Assembly: GCF_018760785.1 (NCBI RefSeq)
Contig: NZ_JAHHZO010000004.1
Coordinates: 124,001-188,000 of the forward strand
From: Rhizobium sp. CSW-27
GTDB taxonomy: Bacteria; Pseudomonadota; Alphaproteobacteria; Rhizobiales; Rhizobiaceae
Direction of reading: 5' to 3'
DNA length: 64,000 nt
Shown here: piece by piece, positions 1 to 7,478 of the stretch
Layout: each line of letters starts with the position of its first letter
How positions within the stretch are numbered: position 1 is the first letter of the stretch
The notes under the pieces: model-generated
Seen by the model: the letters and a program-made list of their open reading frames with translations, nothing else
Told to the model about the DNA's origin: nothing
Databases searched by the model: none
Program-made: the position numbers and the translations under genes

Positions 1-215
1 AACGTGCCGCCGATCAGGTGGTGCGGATGAATGTCATCGCCGCACGCCATTTCAATGCCGGCCTGCGCACGATTTTTCTGTCGATCGGCTATCTCGGCTG
101 GTTCATCGGGCCCTATATGTTCATGGCATCCACGCTGTTCGTGATCTTCGTGCTGATCCGGCGCCAGTTCTTTTCCGAAGCGCGGCGCGCCATCATGGAC
201 CACGCCGACAACTGA
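1..215 (+). CDS. DUF599 family membrane protein, C-terminal fragment
   Basis: The reading frame is already open at the left edge (codons from base 3), so only about 70 C-terminal residues are present and no start should be assigned here. The visible part has one strong hydrophobic stretch (IGYLGWFIGPYMFMASTLFV) followed by a basic cytoplasmic tail, R-R-Q-F-F-S-E-A-R-R-A. The tail and the NAGLRTIFLSIGYLGWF pattern fit the end of DUF599 integral membrane proteins common in rhizobia, whose function is unknown. The stop is 14 bases before the TTG start of the next gene on the same strand, so the two may be cotranscribed. The family call rests on recall of the pattern, not on a search. Confidence 0.6.
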   Translation, partial: RAADQVVRMNVIAARHFNAGLRTIFLSIGYLGWFIGPYMFMASTLFVIFVLIRRQFFSEARRAIMDHADN

Positions 216-229
216 GTTCAGGTTTCACC

Positions 230-1231
230 TTGTCTTCCATCGATGCCGCCTCGCCCGCCTCGGGCCCTTCCACCCGCACCCCTCGCATTGCCGTGATCGA
301 TAGCCTGCGTGGCGTGGCCCTCCTTGCGATGGCCTCCTATCACTTCACCTGGGATCTGGAATTCTTCGGCTATCTGGAATCCGGCACCGCGACGCACGGG
401 GCCTGGAAGATCTATGCGCGAATGATCGCCGGCTCCTTCCTGTTCCTGGTCGGCATCAGCCTGATGCTGGCGCATGGCGACGGCATACGCTGGCAATCCT
501 TCCGCAAGCGCCTGGCCATGGTCGCCGGTGCGGCGGCGCTGATCAGCATCGCCACCCGCATTGCCATGCCGCAGGAATGGATCTTCTTCGGCATCCTGCA
601 CAACATCGCCGTTTCGAGCGTGATCGGACTTGCCTTCCTGCGCCTGCCGGCGGTGCTGACGGCAGTGGTGGCGCTCTTGCTTGCCGGATTGATGATCCTC
701 AACACCTGGCTCATGCCCGGCGTGCTTGGCTTCGAGGCGTTCGACAGCCGCCTTCTCGCCTGGATCGGTTTTGCCGACACCATGCCGCGATCCAATGATT
801 ATGTGCCGGTCTTTCCCTGGATTGCAGCGGTCCTGGGCGGCATTGCGGTTGCCGGCCTGCTGCGGGCCCATGGCGGTCTGGAACGGCTGGCGCGCCTGCA
901 GCAGCGGCCGAATGCGCTGAGCCGTCTCGGGCGCCACAGCCTCGTTTTCTATCTCGTGCACCAGCCGGTGCTGATCGGTCTCGTCTATCTCGCGTCGCTG
1001 ATCGCGCCGCCGCCGGCGCCCGACCCGCTGGAAAGCTTCACGCACAGTTGCGAGCGCTCCTGCCTTGATGACGGCAACGAGGCGGGCCTGTGCACCCGTT
1101 TCTGTGGCTGCATGCCCGACCGCCTGATTGCCCAGTCGCTGTTCCAGCCGATGCTGGAGGGCAGGCTGGACGCGGCCGGACAGGACAAGGTGCAGGCCAC
1201 CGCACGCGAATGCACGATGCTCAGCCGCTGA
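230..1231 (+). CDS. DUF1624 / HGSNAT-like acyltransferase-type membrane protein
   Basis: This 333-residue polytopic membrane protein has the DUF1624 (heparan-alpha-glucosaminide N-acetyltransferase-like catalytic) signature: an N-terminal IDSLRGVALLAMASYHFTWD segment, then about seven hydrophobic segments, with LGRHSLVFYLVHQP near residue 235. Relatives are predicted to move acyl groups across the inner membrane, but the bacterial substrate is unknown. The last 60 or so residues form a soluble tail with C-x3-C, C-x3-C-x-C and a final Cys (from CERSC to RECTM), not part of the core family. Translation starts at TTG 230 with only a weak AGG upstream; no better in-frame start keeps the conserved N-terminus. 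Confidence 0.7.
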   Translation: MSSIDAASPASGPSTRTPRIAVIDSLRGVALLAMASYHFTWDLEFFGYLESGTATHGAWKIYARMIAGSFLFLVGISLMLAHGDGIRWQSFRKRLAMVAGAAALISIATRIAMPQEWIFFGILHNIAVSSVIGLAFLRLPAVLTAVVALLLAGLMILNTWLMPGVLGFEAFDSRLLAWIGFADTMPRSNDYVPVFPWIAAVLGGIAVAGLLRAHGGLERLARLQQRPNALSRLGRHSLVFYLVHQPVLIGLVYLASLIAPPPAPDPLESFTHSCERSCLDDGNEAGLCTRFCGCMPDRLIAQSLFQPMLEGRLDAAGQDKVQATARECTMLSR

Positions 1232-1261
1232 GAATGCCGGACTTCAGAAGGCGGGGCGCGA

Positions 1262-1648
1262 TCAGGTCCCGACGCCGATCTCGGCAAGCCGCGTCAGGCA
1301 GGCCTCCTCGACATTGTCGAGTTCGTTGAGCGTGTCGTCGATGTCCTTGCGCTTCTGGCGCAACTCGTCGCGCTTTTCGTCGATGCGCTTCATCAGAAGC
1401 TTCAGCTGACCCATCTCACCCGGCGGCTCCTTGTAGACCTGGATGATCTCGCGGATCTCGGCAATGGTGAATCCGATGCGCCGGCCGCGCAGGATTTCCT
1501 GGATCAGGCGCCGGTCGGCGGCGCGAAACAGCCGGGTGCGCCCGCGCCGTTCCGGGTGAATGAGGCCCTCGTCCTCGTAGAACCGCAGCGTGCGCGTCGA
1601 CACGCCGAATTCACGGGTGAGTTCGGTAATGGTATAGTATTTTTTCAC
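1262..1648 (-). CDS. MerR-family regulator, LiuR-like
   Basis: Small MerR-type transcription factor. An N-terminal winged helix-turn-helix (YYTITELTREFGVSTRTLRF, then YEDEGLIHPERRGRTRLF) is followed by a helical dimerisation region rich in charged residues (RIDEKRDELRQKRKDIDDTL). It lacks the Cys pattern of metal sensors. The sequence most resembles regulators of branched-chain amino acid or acyl-CoA catabolism (LiuR type), but no acyl-CoA genes adjoin it. I place the start at GTG 1648 because AGGAAG lies 6 bases upstream and the protein then begins MKKYYTITEL, as in the family; the longer ATG starts at 1663/1666 have poor ribosome sites. A palindrome just upstream suggests autoregulation. 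Confidence 0.75.
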   Translation of the reverse strand: MKKYYTITELTREFGVSTRTLRFYEDEGLIHPERRGRTRLFRAADRRLIQEILRGRRIGFTIAEIREIIQVYKEPPGEMGQLKLLMKRIDEKRDELRQKRKDIDDTLNELDNVEEACLTRLAEIGVGT

Positions 1649-1677
1649 GCCAGCTTCCTGCATCACCCGCGCAACTT

Positions 1678-1703
1678 AATTGACTTTTACGTAACAGTCA
1701 ATT
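1678..1703. promoter_or_regulatory. Palindromic operator candidate upstream of the MerR gene
   Basis: Two perfect 8-base arms, AATTGACT and AGTCAATT, are separated by 10 bases containing the inner palindrome TTACGTAA. The site ends about 30 bases before the preferred GTG start. MerR-family dimers bind such long dyads, usually in the spacer of the promoter they control, so this is probably an autoregulatory operator. No experiment supports it. Confidence 0.5.
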
Positions 1704-1755
1704 TTGCGCGACAATGCGGCGACCAGGCGGGCCGCCGATGGCTGCGCACCGGCGC

Positions 1756-3171
1756 TCAGCCGATCGCAAACCACCAGGTGGCAAGGCCTAGGAAGGAGAA
1801 GAACCCGGTCACGTCGGTCACCGTGGTCACGAAGACGGCGGAGGACACCGCCGGATCGGCGCCGATCTTGTCGAGCAGCAGCGGGATCATGATCCCGGCA
1901 AGGGCCGCCGCCATCATATTGATCAGCATGGCCGAGGCAATCAGGCCGCCGATATTGGGATCGCGGAACCAGAGGCCCGCGGCAATGCCGATCAGAATGC
2001 CGAAAATCAGGCCGTTCAGCAGGCCGACGCCCGCCTCGCGGCGCACGACGCGCCAGGCATTGTGGATGTCGAGATTGCGGGTGGCGAGCGCACGCACCGT
2101 GACCGTCATGGTCTGCGAGGCAGCATTGCCACCCATGCCGGCCACGATCGGCATCAGAACCGCAAGCGCCACGATCTGCTGGATCGTCGCATCGAACAGG
2201 GCGATCACCGAGGCAGCCAGGATCGCCGTCAGCAGATTGACGAGCAGCCAGGGCACGCGCGAGCGCGAGATATCGATCACCGTGTCCGACAGCTCTTCGT
2301 CGCCGACCCCGCCGAGGCGCATGATGTCCTCTTCCGCCTCCTCCTGGATCACGTCGACCACGTCATCAATGGTCAGCACGCCGACGAGGCGGCCGTTGTC
2401 ATCCACCACGGCGGCAGAGATCAGGTCGTACTGCTCGAAAAGCTGTGCCGCCTCCTCCTGGTCCATGTCGGCGGGAATGGGATAATTCGTCTCCCGCATC
2501 ACCGCTTCGATCTTCACCTGCCGCTTGGTGCGCAGGATTCGGTCGAGGTCGACCACGCCCAGCAGCTTGAAGGTCGGATCGATGACGAAGATCTGCGTGA
2601 AGCTGTCCGGCAGATCCTCTTCCTCGCGCATGTAATCGATGGTCTGGCCAACGGTCCAGAACGGTGGGACCGCAACGAATTCCGTCTGCATGCGACGGCC
2701 GGCGGAGCTTTCCGGATAATCCAGCGCCCGGCGCAGGCGCACCCGCTCGGTAAACGGCAGTTGCGCCAGGATCTCTTCCCGGTCTTCCTGGTCGAGATCT
2801 TCCAGAATGTAGACGGCATCGTCCGAATCGAGTTCGCCAATGGCTGCGGCGATCTGCTCGTTCGGCATCTGGTCGACGATCTCGAGACGGATCGCCTCGT
2901 CAACCTCCGTCAGGGCCGTCAGGTCGAATTCGTTGCCGAGCAGGCGCACCAGGGCAAGCCGCTGGTCCGGCAGGATCGATTCGAGCAGGTCGCCCAGTTC
3001 CGATTCGTGCAGGCTCGCCACGTTCTGACGCAGGAACAGCAGGTCGCGGTCGGCAATCGCCGCGCCGACCATGGCGAGGAAATCGCTGCGAACCGAACCG
3101 TCTTCCGCGTAGATATCCTCATGCGTCTCATCGACATGATGGCGCACGCGGTCCTCTTCGATATTGGTCAT
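1756..3171 (-). CDS. mgtE: Magnesium transporter MgtE
   Basis: Mg2+ channel of the inner membrane with full MgtE architecture. A cytoplasmic N domain of repeated helices (LLESILPDQRLALVRLL, ILEDLDQEDREEILAQLP) is followed by two CBS domains (about residues 150-270, with GVVDLDRIL and GVLTIDDVVDVI) and five C-terminal membrane segments containing PIVAGMGGNAASQTMTV, the conserved pore region. In the family the N and CBS domains sense cytoplasmic Mg2+ and close the pore. A GTG 18 bases upstream also opens the frame, but ATG 3171 has a G-rich ribosome site (AGGGCGGG) and gives the usual N-terminus MTNIEEDR. No Mg riboswitch was seen upstream. Confidence 0.93.
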   Translation of the reverse strand: MTNIEEDRVRHHVDETHEDIYAEDGSVRSDFLAMVGAAIADRDLLFLRQNVASLHESELGDLLESILPDQRLALVRLLGNEFDLTALTEVDEAIRLEIVDQMPNEQIAAAIGELDSDDAVYILEDLDQEDREEILAQLPFTERVRLRRALDYPESSAGRRMQTEFVAVPPFWTVGQTIDYMREEEDLPDSFTQIFVIDPTFKLLGVVDLDRILRTKRQVKIEAVMRETNYPIPADMDQEEAAQLFEQYDLISAAVVDDNGRLVGVLTIDDVVDVIQEEAEEDIMRLGGVGDEELSDTVIDISRSRVPWLLVNLLTAILAASVIALFDATIQQIVALAVLMPIVAGMGGNAASQTMTVTVRALATRNLDIHNAWRVVRREAGVGLLNGLIFGILIGIAAGLWFRDPNIGGLIASAMLINMMAAALAGIMIPLLLDKIGADPAVSSAVFVTTVTDVTGFFSFLGLATWWFAIG

Positions 3172-3351
3172 GCCCGCCCTCGCCTGCACGTCTGTCGGTC
3201 GCCCTTGGCTGCCGATGGCAGAATGGCTGCGAAAAGACGAATGTCAACAATTGCATAGGACGGCCGTGCCGGAAGACTGCACGCACTGCCGACAAGCTGC
3301 TAGAACGCCCTGCGGGAACCTTCGCGCGCCCGTGTAGATCCGCAACGCCAG

Positions 3352-3858
3352 ATGGAAGAAGCCGTGACCGTCAGACCGATCCTCCGCTATCCCGATCCTC
3401 GTCTCGCCATGCCGGCCGCCACGGTCGAACAGTTCGACTTGTCCCTGCGTCACCTGACCGACGATCTTCTGGAAACCATGCTGGCGGCCCCCGGCATCGG
3501 CATCACCGCCCCGCATGTCGGGGTTCTGCAGAGGGTTTCCGTCATCCGGCTCGAACCACACGCGCCGGTCCTCATCCACGTCAACCCGTCGGTCATCGAG
3601 GCCTCCGGACCGCTGCAGCGCTTTACCGAAGGCAGCGTCTCGATGCCGGGATTTACCGAGGAGGTGGAGCGGCCAGGCCGTATCCGCCTTCGCTACCAGG
3701 ATCTCGACGGCGGCTGGCAGGAAACGGAGGCCGACGGCTTTCTCGCCACCTGCATCCAGCACGAAGTCGACCAGCTGGACGGCATTTTCTGGACGCGGCG
3801 TCTGTCGCGGCTGAAACGAGACAGGCTGCTGCGCAAATATGAGAAGCAGGCCGGCTGA
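3352..3858 (+). CDS. Peptide deformylase-like protein lacking catalytic metal ligands
   Basis: The fold is that of peptide deformylase: RYPDPRL near the N-terminus, motif 1 as GIGITAPHVG (residues 48-57), motif 2 as EGSVS (93-97) and motif 3 as QHEVDQLDG (136-144). In active enzymes motif 2 is EGCLS, whose Cys binds the metal, and motif 3 is HExxH. Here the Cys is Ser95 and the second His is Gln141; only His137 and Glu138 remain. Fe/Zn binding and deformylation are therefore doubtful. Similar variants occur as second copies in rhizobia, so this looks like a retained paralogue rather than decay. GTG 3364, preceded by GGAAGAA, is an alternative start. Confidence 0.85.
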   Translation: MEEAVTVRPILRYPDPRLAMPAATVEQFDLSLRHLTDDLLETMLAAPGIGITAPHVGVLQRVSVIRLEPHAPVLIHVNPSVIEASGPLQRFTEGSVSMPGFTEEVERPGRIRLRYQDLDGGWQETEADGFLATCIQHEVDQLDGIFWTRRLSRLKRDRLLRKYEKQAG

Positions 3859-3967
3859 GCCTCCCGGCCCTCAGCCACCCGCACACTTTTGCGCGACTGC
3901 AACCGCAGAACGCGAACCATCCGGCTTCGCCGGCGTTATGCGCCTGACAGAACATCAGGAGGCACAG

Positions 3968-4465
3968 ATGGCGTCGAAGAAGCCGGTCAACGACATTTCC
4001 CGCGAAGAAGACTACCGCGACTACGACACCCGCAACATCGACGACGGCTGGCCGTATGCCGATCCGGCCGGTGCGGGCGCAGGCCCCGTCGACAATGCCG
4101 CCTATGGCGATCCGAGCGCGAATTTCGACCGCGAGCGCAACAAGGGATACCAGGTGGACAGTGCCGACAGCACCGGCCTGGAGGAGCCGGTGAGCGACCG
4201 CCGCACGCCCGCAACCATCGGCATGGAAGAGAGCGACGATCTGGAGGAGCGGGTAAGCGATGCGATCGATGCCCTCGACATCGTTGCAATGGAGACCATC
4301 GACGTGCGCGCCGATGGCAGCACGGTCACACTGGAGGGCGAGGTGGATGACGCAGCCACTGCCCGACGGATCGTGGCGGAGGTTCGGCGGGTGCCAGGCG
4401 TTGGCCGCGTCGTCAACGAGTTGACGTTGCTCGGCATCGACAGCCTCATTCCCGACGACGATTAA
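3968..4465 (+). CDS. BON-domain protein
   Basis: A 165-residue soluble protein. The first 90 residues are acidic, polar and rich in Asp, Asn and Tyr, probably disordered. The C-terminal 70 residues form one BON domain: DDLEERVSDAIDALDIVAME, then VTLEGEVDDAATARRIVAEV and PGVGRVVNEL. BON domains in OsmY-like proteins are linked to membrane or envelope stress. There is no obvious signal peptide, so cytoplasmic location is likely. The start ATG 3968 has a near-perfect AGGAGG 6 bases upstream; the longer frame reaching back to 3839 has no such site. A gene-scale function cannot be given. Confidence 0.75.
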   Translation: MASKKPVNDISREEDYRDYDTRNIDDGWPYADPAGAGAGPVDNAAYGDPSANFDRERNKGYQVDSADSTGLEEPVSDRRTPATIGMEESDDLEERVSDAIDALDIVAMETIDVRADGSTVTLEGEVDDAATARRIVAEVRRVPGVGRVVNELTLLGIDSLIPDDD

Positions 4466-4480
4466 GCACCGCTTGCGGCC

Positions 4481-4909
4481 TCAGGCCGCCGTCGCGCTGA
4501 CGGAAATCTCCGGCAGGACCGACAGCGTGTTGCTGACGGTGCAGAGCTTTTTCGCCAGCGTGACGATCTCGGCACGCTGCTCTTCGGTATAGGGGCCGGC
4601 AATGCGGATATCGGCCCGGATCGCCGCCACCCGCGACGGCCCCTCATGGGCCTTTTCGCCCGTTACATGGGCCGTCACGCTCTCGAAGCCATCGAGCAGG
4701 TGCAACTGCACCACGGCACCCTTGACGCTGAGCACGAGGCAGGCTGCCAGCGAGGCATAGAGCATGTCGAGCGGATTGAAGCCGGGGTCGGAAACGCCGG
4801 TCGTCACATCCAGCGCACCGCCCGTCTCGCTCACCAGCGAGGCATGGCCGCGCGCCGCCATGGTTGCGGTGGCGCCCGTGACGCGCGTCTTCATCTTGAT
4901 CTCGACCAT
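4481..4909 (-). CDS. OsmC-family protein
   Basis: About 142 residues with the OsmC/Ohr fold pattern: DPGFNPLDMLYASLAACLVL, holding the first conserved Cys, and VTLAKKLCTVSNTLS with the second. Members reduce organic hydroperoxides or act in osmotic and oxidative stress; this one lacks the exact Ohr signature, so peroxide substrate is uncertain. ATG 4909 gives MVEIKMKTRV, the usual short N-terminus, and GGGGCACG lies upstream. The gene is on the same strand as the downstream end of the fiu operon (stop of the FMN oxidase only 40 bases away), so it could be read through from it. Confidence 0.78.
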   Translation of the reverse strand: MVEIKMKTRVTGATATMAARGHASLVSETGGALDVTTGVSDPGFNPLDMLYASLAACLVLSVKGAVVQLHLLDGFESVTAHVTGEKAHEGPSRVAAIRADIRIAGPYTEEQRAEIVTLAKKLCTVSNTLSVLPEISVSATAA

Positions 4910-4949
4910 GTTTCGTGCCCCTTCAGCCGTCACTCGATCCGCCGCACCC

Positions 4950-6026
4950 TCAGGTGGCGAACAGAACCGTCTCGTCGATATCGGCGAGTCGCGGCCGGCC
5001 CGTCAATGCCATCGCCACTTCCAGCTCTGTCTGCAGGATCGTCAGCATGTGGGCGACCCCCACCATGCCGCCGACGCCGAGCGCATGCAGCACCGGCTGC
5101 CCGACAAGCACCGCCCGTGCGCCGAGCGCAAGCGCCTTGACGATATCGGTACCCCGCCGGATACCGCCATCGAGCAGCACCGGCACCCGCCCCCGGAGCC
5201 GCCTGGCAATGGCCGGCAGCGCCTCTATGGTTGCCGGAAGCGTATCCAGCGTGCGCCCGCCATGATTGGAGACGAGGATGCCATCGACGCCGAGGCCGAC
5301 GGCCTCATCGGCATCATCCGGATTGAGAATACCCTTGAGAAGCAGCGGCAGCCGGGTCTGTTCCCTGAGCCAGGCGATATCCTCCCAGCGGGCGGCGTGA
5401 TCCAGCATGCCGCGAAACACCGGGCTGCCGGCCCCCGTCACAGGCTCGGTGGCGATCATGTCCGCCATGTTGACGGCGCTGACATGCGGCGGGAGCACAA
5501 AGCCGGCACGCTGTTCGACGTTGCGGATACCGGTGACCGGCGCATCGACGGTCACGACGAGCGCCCGATAGCCGGCCGCTTCGGCGCGCCGCACCAGCGC
5601 CAGCGTTTCGTCCCGCCGCGGCCTGAGATAGAGCTGGAACCACAGACACGCACCGCCAGGCGCTGCCACCTCCTCCAGCGACAGGCTGGCCTGCTGGGAG
5701 ACCACCATCGGCGTGCGCGTCAGGCGCGCCGCCTCCACCGTTGCCCGTTCGCCCTGCGCATGCACAAGCCGGTGATAGGCGGTCGGCGCGATCAGGATCG
5801 GATAGGGCATGTCCTGGCCGAACAGGGAGAGCGCCGCACTTGCACCGCGCATGTCGACAAGGCTGCGCGGCATCAGCCGCAGGCGATCGAAGGCGGCCCG
5901 GTTGGCCCGCTGCGTCAGTCCATCGGCAGCGGGACCGGTGACATAACCGGCAACACCCGGTGCCGCACGCGCCCGGAAGTGCCGCTCGTAATCGGCCAGC
6001 GATACCGTGTCCTCCGGCACGATCAC
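4950..6026 (-). CDS. FMN-dependent alpha-hydroxy acid oxidase/dehydrogenase
   Basis: A 358-residue TIM-barrel flavoenzyme of the lactate dehydrogenase (LldD)/glycolate oxidase family. Visible signatures are PILIAPTAYHRLVH, the active-site segment GILVSNHGGRTLD with the catalytic His and Arg, a Lys in LLLKGIL, and FMN phosphate binding by VPVLLDGGIRRGTDIVKALALGA. These enzymes oxidise 2-hydroxy acids such as lactate or glycolate, passing electrons to oxygen or quinone; the substrate cannot be read from sequence. Its start overlaps the stop of the Sel1 gene by 4 bases, so it is translationally linked to the fiu-piuC-sel1 unit and is probably iron-regulated. No membrane anchor is seen. Confidence 0.82.
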   Translation of the reverse strand: MIVPEDTVSLADYERHFRARAAPGVAGYVTGPAADGLTQRANRAAFDRLRLMPRSLVDMRGASAALSLFGQDMPYPILIAPTAYHRLVHAQGERATVEAARLTRTPMVVSQQASLSLEEVAAPGGACLWFQLYLRPRRDETLALVRRAEAAGYRALVVTVDAPVTGIRNVEQRAGFVLPPHVSAVNMADMIATEPVTGAGSPVFRGMLDHAARWEDIAWLREQTRLPLLLKGILNPDDADEAVGLGVDGILVSNHGGRTLDTLPATIEALPAIARRLRGRVPVLLDGGIRRGTDIVKALALGARAVLVGQPVLHALGVGGMVGVAHMLTILQTELEVAMALTGRPRLADIDETVLFAT

Positions 6027-6682
6027 GGCACGGTCTCCCGGCCGGCCCGGCCAGCCAGGGCGCGGGCACGCACGGCCATTGCCCGCAGGCGGGGGTCGGG
6101 ATGGTCAAGAAGAAGACCGGCCATATGCCGGTGAAAATCCTCGAAACCGGTCTCCAGCGCCTTGTCCATGAGCGGCAGAGCGCGCGCCACCTCGCCGCCT
6201 TCGACCAGCAGACGGGCGGCATTGAAGGCCGCCCAGCAATCGCCGGCCTCCGCCCCGGCCTCGAAGAACTGCCGTGCCGCCACACGCGAGCGCGGCACAC
6301 CGCGTCCCTCTTCGTGAAACAGGCCCAGCATGTTGAGCGCCTTTGCGAGGCCCTTGCGCGCGGCCTGCGCATAGAGCGCATAGGCGACGGTGTCGTCCTG
6401 CTCGACGCCTTCGCCGCGACAATAGAGATCGGCGAGATTGAAAAGCGCCCAGACATCCCCGCCATCCGCCGCCCGGCGGAAATAGGCGGCGGCGCTGCGC
6501 GCATCGGCGACCGTACCCCAGCCGCGCTCATAGGCCCGGCCCAGCATGTTCAGCGCGCGCGGCTCGCCGCTGCGGGCAGCGGACCGCAGCCAGTCGAGCG
6601 CCGTCGATGCCTCACCCCGATCGAGATACATCTGGGCCAGCGCCAGCTGAGCCTCGACGACCTGTGGCATCTCGCCCGGCAT
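6023..6682 (-). CDS. Sel1-repeat (TPR-like) protein of the fiu-piuC operon
   Basis: 219 residues made of tandem Sel1-like repeats, each about 36 residues with the alternating pattern A-x2-LG-x-Y-x-G-x-G-V. Examples are ALNMLGRAYERGWGTVADA, ALFNLADLYCRGEGVEQDD and ALNMLGLFHEEGRGVPRSR. Such repeats mediate protein contacts. No signal peptide is visible. A Sel1 protein directly follows piuC in Pseudomonas aeruginosa (PA4516) as well, so the gene belongs to a conserved iron-uptake unit, though its role is unknown. Its start overlaps the piuC stop by one base and its stop overlaps the next start by four, indicating tight translational coupling. Confidence 0.8.
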   Translation of the reverse strand: MPGEMPQVVEAQLALAQMYLDRGEASTALDWLRSAARSGEPRALNMLGRAYERGWGTVADARSAAAYFRRAADGGDVWALFNLADLYCRGEGVEQDDTVAYALYAQAARKGLAKALNMLGLFHEEGRGVPRSRVAARQFFEAGAEAGDCWAAFNAARLLVEGGEVARALPLMDKALETGFEDFHRHMAGLLLDHPDPRLRAMAVRARALAGRAGRETVP

Positions 6683-7368
6683 CAGAGTTCCGCCCAGCGC
6701 CGCAGCAGATTGTGATAGTGGCTGACGAGGCCGAGCACGGCCGGATTCTCGTCGCCGAGTTCGGCCCGGATCGCGATGATCGACACATCGAGATCGTAGA
6801 GCATGGCACGCAGGCCATCATCCTTGATCATCGATTGCGCCCAGAAGAAACTGGCCCAGCGGCTGCCCCGCGTCACCGGCATCACCCTGTGCAGGCTGGA
6901 GGCGGGATAGACGACCATGTGACCGGCCGGCAGCTTCACCGCATGCGTGCCAAAGGTGTCCTCGATCACCAGTTCGCCGCCCTCATAATCCCCGGGATCG
7001 GACAGAAAGATCGTGGTCGAGACATCGGCGCGCAGGCGCATGCCGCCGGTGCCCGGCACCGTTCGGATGGAATTGTCGACATGCGCACCAAAGGTCATGC
7101 CGACATCGTAACGGTTGAACATCGGCGGCAGCACGCGCAGTGGCAGTGCCGCGGAATTATAGGTGGGGTTGCGGCCGAGCGCCTGCAGGATGAGATCGCC
7201 CAGCGCCACCGCCTCGGCGCTTTCCGCCGGGATCTGCAGGTTGTTCTTTGCCTTCGCCGCCTGGTCGCCGGCCGTTACCCGGCCATCCACCCACTGCGAC
7301 GCCTCCAGAACGGCACGGCAGTGGCGCACCTCATCGGCGGTGAGAACATCCGGTACCTGAATGAGCAT
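6682..7368 (-). CDS. piuC: Fe(II)/2-oxoglutarate-dependent PKHD-type dioxygenase PiuC
   Basis: A 228-residue member of the PiuC/YbiX family. The double-stranded beta-helix carries the iron ligands His96 and Asp98 (in AHVDNS) and His160 (in SLHRV), with Arg170 placed to bind 2-oxoglutarate. The length matches the family. In E. coli and Pseudomonas the homologue sits next to the catecholate receptor fiu/piuA and is Fur-regulated; it is thought to hydroxylate something in siderophore use, but the substrate is unproven. Here it is 110 bases downstream of fiu on the same strand, separated by a hairpin that may lower read-through. The start ATG 7368 is preceded by AGAAG. Confidence 0.9.
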   Translation of the reverse strand: MLIQVPDVLTADEVRHCRAVLEASQWVDGRVTAGDQAAKAKNNLQIPAESAEAVALGDLILQALGRNPTYNSAALPLRVLPPMFNRYDVGMTFGAHVDNSIRTVPGTGGMRLRADVSTTIFLSDPGDYEGGELVIEDTFGTHAVKLPAGHMVVYPASSLHRVMPVTRGSRWASFFWAQSMIKDDGLRAMLYDLDVSIIAIRAELGDENPAVLGLVSHYHNLLRRWAEL

Positions 7369-7424
7369 GGTCTTCTCGCATGCCGTCCGCGGACGGCCTC
7401 TTCAAGGAACAAAAACGGTTCGCG

Positions 7425-7450
7425 CCATGCGCCGTCTGCACGGCGCATGG
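7425..7450 (-). terminator. Hairpin between fiu and piuC, terminator or attenuator
   Basis: A perfect 11-base-pair stem (CCATGCGCCGT / ACGGCGCATGG) with a 4-base loop lies just after the fiu stop. A T-rich stretch (GTTTTTG) follows about 10 bases later in the minus direction, too far for a standard intrinsic terminator. It could be a weak terminator, or a processing or stability hairpin protecting the fiu message. A second palindrome, GCCGTCCGCGGACGGC, sits at 7382-7397 directly before piuC. Confidence 0.5.
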
Positions 7451-7478
7451 CTGTTTCTCCATCCTTCGATGGCGCTGA

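Noticed and set aside
2062..3258. 398-residue plus-strand frame opposite mgtE
   Set aside because: Antisense of conserved CBS and membrane domains; no recognisable protein.
3172..3351. Magnesium (M-box) riboswitch upstream of mgtE
   Set aside because: No conserved M-box segments were seen, and the space is short.
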